43,274 nucleotides of DNA from Oscillospiraceae bacterium (GTDB lineage: Bacteria > Bacillota > Clostridia > Oscillospirales > Oscillospiraceae), in NCBI GenBank assembly GCA_017439805.1, contig JAFSIK010000011.1, positions 1 through 43,274 of the forward strand. Reading direction: 5' to 3'. Positions 39,852-43,274 of this stretch are shown here, one piece after another. The notes beneath the pieces were generated by a model. It did not search any database. It had not been told where the DNA came from and saw nothing but the letters and a program-made list of their open reading frames with translations. How positions within the stretch are numbered: position 1 is the first letter of the stretch; the number at the start of each line of letters is the position of its first letter. The translations under genes and the position numbers were made by a program.

Positions 39852-41372
39852 TTAATCTAACCGTGATTCCACATGGCATTCAATTCCATTTTGACGCAAA
39901 ACCTTTGCAAATGCATCAGCGTAAGCCTTTGCCCGGTCAAAAGATTGGCCGTATCCTCTGACATAAATGTTCCATCCACCGTAATACCCCAAACGCCCAA
40001 TGCGTTGTTTTTTCAGCCATCGAGGAAAGCGTTTTCTTGCGTCATGAATTACAATCCATGCGAAGCCAGCAGCACCTTCCAAGATCGGCTCCTCATATCC
40101 GTGGATATACATTGGTGTAGGGATGCATTTTTTTGCTGCTTGTTCGCCAGCACCACTGGCATAAGCATACAACACGGAACAGAAAAGCTTTGGGTCAGAA
40201 TCCTGTACAATAAGAGGCTGTGTGCCTTCTGTTTCTTTCTGTTGCGATTTATCTAATATATATGCAGAAACCAGAGAGCACTGCTGTGGTTGCCGAATGA
40301 TCCATGCTGTACGCACTATTCGGGACGCATCGTTTAGTCCCTTAATAGGTATATCGATATGAAATTGCACACCATGCTCCGTTTGTCGTACATTTTGTAA
40401 GGCACCACATTCAATAGCATTTTCAATCTGGGCAGCGAGGTAACGCCAATCGTCCTTTGTGATGTTTAAAAGCTGTTGGAAGAGTTTCGCTTTTGATTTT
40501 CCACTTCCTTCGTGTTCAGTGTTAAGCGCGTATCTCACAAGCTTGCTTTCAGGAATATTAATTTGTTCCCAAGAAAACGGGCCTGTTATTGAAAAATCAC
40601 AATTTGCTATATCGTCATTATGGAGTAACGCTATAGCCAGCCGTTGATACAGGTTTGGTTCACCCTTCTTCTCAATTAGCTCCATATACCGCATACCCGC
40701 GATGGATAGGTTATCTTCATCGGATATTTGTGGACAACGTTTCTCAAACTCTTCCATATCTATGAAACGAACTTGAATTGTGGGCTGATCCAGTAGCCAA
40801 AACGGAAGCTGATCTTCATCACTTTGAAATGGATGGTGTACCAGAAACAGTTCATCTCCACATAAAAAGCCGTGTGGGATTAGATAGTGGATAAAGAGAT
40901 CTGTATGGAGAGGATGCCCCATATCAAGCTGGAAAGAAGCCACAAAACCTGTTTCTCCTTTCAGCTTTTTGCAAATTTCTTTCCATGCAGCATTGGTAAT
41001 ACTGGAAAGTGTAATTAGAAATATATTGTGTCGACCTATTGTCGACGCAAAATCGGGAATAGCAATAAAATTTTCCCGGTTTTTAATGGAACTTACCAAT
41101 TCAGTTACCAAGGAAATGTATAGGTCACCGTCCATGCAAAAGGCCGCACTGTTATGCTCGGATGTTTTTTTAACCGCAGTAATTTGCTGACAATGTTGAG
41201 CAAGTACCATGTCCCTGGAAAACACTCTGGTACAGATCGGATGTTGCCGTGATAAAACTGCTTCGAAAAGCATCTCTCCGCAAGGGGTTCCATAATAACC
41301 TCCAAAAGCATCATTGTCTGCATCAAAGAGGAATGTATATGTACCTGTTTGAAAATTAATCTGACCTTCCAT
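39852..41372 (-). CDS. Island protein with a DUF6883-like domain
   Basis: 506 residues from the chosen start (MEGQINFQTGTYTFLFD). Residues 1-265 match no family I know. Residues 272-373 resemble DUF6883: PESKLVRYALNTEHEGSGKS, AKLFQQLLNITKDDW and ASRIVRTAWIIR. DUF6883 modules occur in polymorphic-toxin and accessory proteins; function unproven. Residues 416-506 form a third module (EGAAGFAWIVIHDARKRFPR, GWNIYVRGYGQSFDRAKAYA, ending HVESRLD). Start 41372 is favoured by a promoter at 41431-41459 and a GGGG stretch 12 bases upstream, which is a weak ribosome site. ATG 41417 and GTG 41513 are alternatives, the latter overlapping the nuclease gene by 31 bases. It is the last gene of the island cluster seen here; no terminator was found after it. 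Confidence 0.65.
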   Translation of the reverse strand: MEGQINFQTGTYTFLFDADNDAFGGYYGTPCGEMLFEAVLSRQHPICTRVFSRDMVLAQHCQQITAVKKTSEHNSAAFCMDGDLYISLVTELVSSIKNRENFIAIPDFASTIGRHNIFLITLSSITNAAWKEICKKLKGETGFVASFQLDMGHPLHTDLFIHYLIPHGFLCGDELFLVHHPFQSDEDQLPFWLLDQPTIQVRFIDMEEFEKRCPQISDEDNLSIAGMRYMELIEKKGEPNLYQRLAIALLHNDDIANCDFSITGPFSWEQINIPESKLVRYALNTEHEGSGKSKAKLFQQLLNITKDDWRYLAAQIENAIECGALQNVRQTEHGVQFHIDIPIKGLNDASRIVRTAWIIRQPQQCSLVSAYILDKSQQKETEGTQPLIVQDSDPKLFCSVLYAYASGAGEQAAKKCIPTPMYIHGYEEPILEGAAGFAWIVIHDARKRFPRWLKKQRIGRLGYYGGWNIYVRGYGQSFDRAKAYADAFAKVLRQNGIECHVESRLD

Positions 41373-41430
41373 AGGAGTCCCAGTCCCCTTTCTGTTGTAA
41401 ACTGCTTTTAAGACCATATTTCCGGAGGTT

Positions 41431-41459
41431 ATTTTAACATAATTTGATACAAATGTCTG
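41431..41459 (-). promoter_or_regulatory. Possible promoter of the DUF6883-like gene
   Basis: Minus strand: CAGACA (41459-41454), 17 bp, TAAAAT (41436-41431), in the gap after the nuclease gene. It would let this gene be expressed apart from the rest of the cluster. Confidence 0.45.
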
Positions 41460-41482
41460 TTTTGGGGCGTTTTTACTTAAGA

Positions 41483-42529
41483 TTAGAGCGTACCTCTGAT
41501 TGCATTTAACCACCCTTCATCAAGGTGCAGAGTCAAACTACGGGAAATCCCATTTATTTGTATGTTGACACTCAAAGCTTGAAAAACACGTTCTTTCTCA
41601 TTAAGAACAATTTCACTTCCGAAAACGGCAGCATGGTCCAAGGATACAGGTGGAGTAAAATAAAATCGCCTGCGCCGTTCATCTTTTGCAAGTTCTAACC
41701 AAAAAGATCTGTGCCTAAAGTCGTCATTACTATAGTACACGCGACATCGACCTTCATCTGAGAACTCAAATAGTTCGTCAGGGAAAGGCTCACTCCCCAC
41801 AAAGTGAAGGAATACACCAGTTGCGGTAGTCGCTATAAAGCTGGAGCTTATTGCGCCAATTGCATGCTGAATGTGTTCGATAACATTTTCGCATCCATCT
41901 GCCATGTAATGGTGATATCCAATGGGAGTGCGATATCGAAGGGCTTCGATAAATGCTTGTCTAAATGTGTTCCAAGTATGATCCTTTAGGCACTGAACGG
42001 ATATGTAGTTCTTTTCGAGTTCGTCAATCAGATTTTTTAACCTGTCAATCAATGGATTATTTGCATATGAGATCGTCTTAATGCCATGTGCGTACGCAAT
42101 CTTTTCTGCCTCATCCTGAAAACCACTCGCAGAAAAGTAGACTCCTATCTCCGTCTTTCGCGGATAGAATTCCTGCGGATCTACGCCATCTGCAACAAAG
42201 TAATTCTCTTGAATATCTTTTATAACACCAATATATTCGCGGAGATGCTTTTTTTCTAAGGGGTTTTTATAGTACTTCACCTCGCCTAAAATCCGAATCG
42301 GATACATGAACGGGATGAATTGAGTGTAATCACACGGGCAATCAATCTGGTGCCAACATCCACGGCCTTTGAATTCAATAAAACCAGGGCGAAGTTCACG
42401 AACTCGATCATCTGGCTCTCTGTCTGCTTGGACTTCGCTGAAATTGTTTTTTCTCAGAAGTTCCAGAATAATTATTTCAAAGAGGTAGCCTTTTAGTTGG
42501 CTGCGATAAAGATTATACTCGCCATCCAT
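41483..42529 (-). CDS. PD-(D/E)XK restriction endonuclease-like protein
   Basis: A 348-residue protein. Residues 1-160 show a Mrr-like endonuclease fold: helix with Glu18 (LKGYLFEIIILELLRKNNF), QID at 61-63, catalytic ExK at 83-85 (ILGEVKYYKNP), and the closing strand/helix IGVYFSASGFQDEAEKIA then AHGIKTISY. Spacing of Glu18, Asp63, Glu83 and Lys85 fits metal-dependent DNA cleavage. CWHQIDCPCD adds three Cys nearby. Residues 190-348 are an unrecognised C-terminal domain. Start 42529 has AAAGGAGG 7 bases upstream; the longer frame from 42595 has none. No methyltransferase is in view, so it may act alone or with the neighbouring island proteins. Confidence 0.75.
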   Translation of the reverse strand: MDGEYNLYRSQLKGYLFEIIILELLRKNNFSEVQADREPDDRVRELRPGFIEFKGRGCWHQIDCPCDYTQFIPFMYPIRILGEVKYYKNPLEKKHLREYIGVIKDIQENYFVADGVDPQEFYPRKTEIGVYFSASGFQDEAEKIAYAHGIKTISYANNPLIDRLKNLIDELEKNYISVQCLKDHTWNTFRQAFIEALRYRTPIGYHHYMADGCENVIEHIQHAIGAISSSFIATTATGVFLHFVGSEPFPDELFEFSDEGRCRVYYSNDDFRHRSFWLELAKDERRRRFYFTPPVSLDHAAVFGSEIVLNEKERVFQALSVNIQINGISRSLTLHLDEGWLNAIRGTL

Positions 42530-42597
42530 TTCGTATCCTCCTTTATCTCTTGTGGTGTATTCTATCTTTTTTGTATTTTGACTTACGGGAGGCACAA

Positions 42598-43047
42598 CTA
42601 CATGTACTTAAGTATTGTTTTGTACCACATTTTCAGCTCGTGATAATTAGTCCACTGCTGCTCCAATCCAAAATGCTCATGGTCACTGCCGTGAGTTGTA
42701 TCAAACAACTGATAGTACTTATTCATCGGACCGATATAAACTGGAATATTATTTGTTAGGGGCTCTGCATGATATCGAAATTGATCTGCGGTTATGTCAA
42801 TAACCAAGTTCTCAACAACAAGCCATGTATGGGCTTGCATTACACTTCCGTTTTCCCCGTAATAAGTTCCGTTTATATAACGCACTGGACCAATTCCATT
42901 GTCGATAAGAAGCTGGGCCAACATATCACTGGTATGCCCACATTGTCCAGTTGGGAATTTTCTAAAAAAGCAACCCGGTTCGTTATTATCTTTCGCCAGT
43001 TCAATAGCCTTCCGGAATGCAAATACTAATGCTTCCAACTTTTTCAT
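42598..43047 (-). CDS. Transglutaminase-like Cys-His-Asp protein
   Basis: A 149-residue protein with a likely catalytic triad. Cys36 lies in FPTGQCGHTSDMLAQLL, His73 in MQAHTWLVVEN and Asp84 in LVIDITADQF. This order (Cys at a helix start, then His and Asp on strands) is that of transglutaminase/papain-like enzymes. Small proteins with the same FP-x-G-x-C and HxW...IDITADQF pattern are found in accessory regions of many bacteria without assigned function. It could be a protease, deamidase or cross-linking enzyme. The start overlaps the upstream HTH gene by 4 bases (ATGA), so the two are made together. A 68-base gap separates it from the nuclease gene. Confidence 0.7.
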   Translation of the reverse strand: MKKLEALVFAFRKAIELAKDNNEPGCFFRKFPTGQCGHTSDMLAQLLIDNGIGPVRYINGTYYGENGSVMQAHTWLVVENLVIDITADQFRYHAEPLTNNIPVYIGPMNKYYQLFDTTHGSDHEHFGLEQQWTNYHELKMWYKTILKYM

Positions 43048-43274
43048 TGATACCCCCAGGACTTGCCAATACGAATTTTCTGAATTCTGCCCTCTTCTGC
43101 CATTTTTGCCAGAATACGGTTCGCAGTAGCTGCAGATACCCCCAGCATTTCACGCACATCGGCATTGGTGATTATTCCGTTCTTTTTCAGAAAACGCTCG
43201 ATTTGACACCAACGCTGTTCCTCGGTGCTCATATTCTCTGTATTACCAACCTGCACAGCCTCCAACAAGGCTTC
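43044..43274 (-). CDS. Winged-helix C-terminal domain of a protein running off the window (partial)
   Basis: The frame is open to the window end, so the N terminus is not seen. The visible 77 residues are a winged-helix module: RWCQIERFLKKNG, then ITNADVREMLGVSAATANRI, then LAKMAEEGRIQKIRIGKSWG. Such modules often close Fic-type, AlbA/Schlafen-type or AAA proteins in accessory islands and may also be stand-alone regulators. A TTG at 43268 could start a 74-residue protein, but there is no room in the window to see a ribosome site. Its stop overlaps the start of the transglutaminase-like gene. Confidence 0.55.
   Translation of the reverse strand, partial: EALLEAVQVGNTENMSTEEQRWCQIERFLKKNGIITNADVREMLGVSAATANRILAKMAEEGRIQKIRIGKSWGYQ

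Larger units (their letters stand above)
39752..43274. mobile_element. Left end of an island integrated in tRNA-Leu (continues past window)
   Basis: Begins at the broken tRNA-Leu and extends to the window edge. Its genes all lie on the minus strand, look more AT-rich by eye than the chromosome genes to the left, and encode accessory functions (nuclease, cysteine-enzyme-like protein, DUF6883-like protein, winged helix). No integrase, transposase or phage structural gene is seen, so the class of element is open. Bases 39799-39851 hold no gene. Confidence 0.65.

Noticed and set aside
1..43274. CRISPR arrays, rRNA genes, insertion sequences
   Set aside because: No regularly spaced direct repeats, rRNA segments or transposase frames were seen on either strand. 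The island end has no integrase inside the window.

Overview
The window looks like a chromosome segment of an anaerobic, probably spore-forming Clostridia member, of the Oscillospiraceae/Ruminococcaceae type. Supporting signs are strong GGAGG ribosome sites, NiaR control of NAD synthesis, a YetF (DUF421)/DUF4363 pair, an RNase M5-like protein, a CwlD-like amidase and a tungsten aldehyde oxidoreductase with its own tungstate transporter. The taxonomic call is inference from gene content; no 16S or other marker is present.

Left part (1-13851): a partial CDS end, a MoaE-like gene, tRNA-Thr(CGT), then a 0.5 kb AT-rich gap with four DnaA-box-like sites. Next come an amino-sugar operon (nagB, glmM, stand-alone GlmU-like acetyltransferase) and a MATE exporter followed by a TetR regulator. 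The NAD operon nadA-nadBC-niaR follows; its NadB and NadC are fused in one reading frame. The last block encodes an iron alcohol dehydrogenase, a tungsten aldehyde oxidoreductase, a ThiS/MoaD-like carrier and a membrane protein.

Middle (14155-31666): a divergent LysR regulator runs into tupABC for tungstate uptake, so 10170-17608 reads as one alcohol/aldehyde oxidation and tungsten supply module. The binding protein TupA appears to be circularly permuted. GuaA has lost its glutaminase active site. After DUF421/DUF4363 come housekeeping blocks on the minus strand: comEC-holA-RNase M5-like-nrdR, mltG-alaS-HIT, and wecG-tmk-DJ-1-MTHFS. A 45-residue cysteine-rich gene lies between the last two blocks.

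Right part (31827-39496): an unrecognised conserved-looking 271-residue protein, cwlD-radA, an AI-2E family transporter, a SatP-type acetate transporter, and a C-terminally truncated MocR-type regulator overlapping a second MATE exporter.

Right edge (39700-43274): a 3' fragment of tRNA-Leu(TAG), with its terminator still in place, marks the left end of an integrated island that continues past the window. The island carries a compact minus-strand cluster: a winged-helix protein end, a Cys-His-Asp transglutaminase-like protein, a PD-(D/E)XK nuclease, and a protein with a DUF6883-like domain. It matches no system I can name and is the best candidate here for an undescribed defence or toxin-type system.
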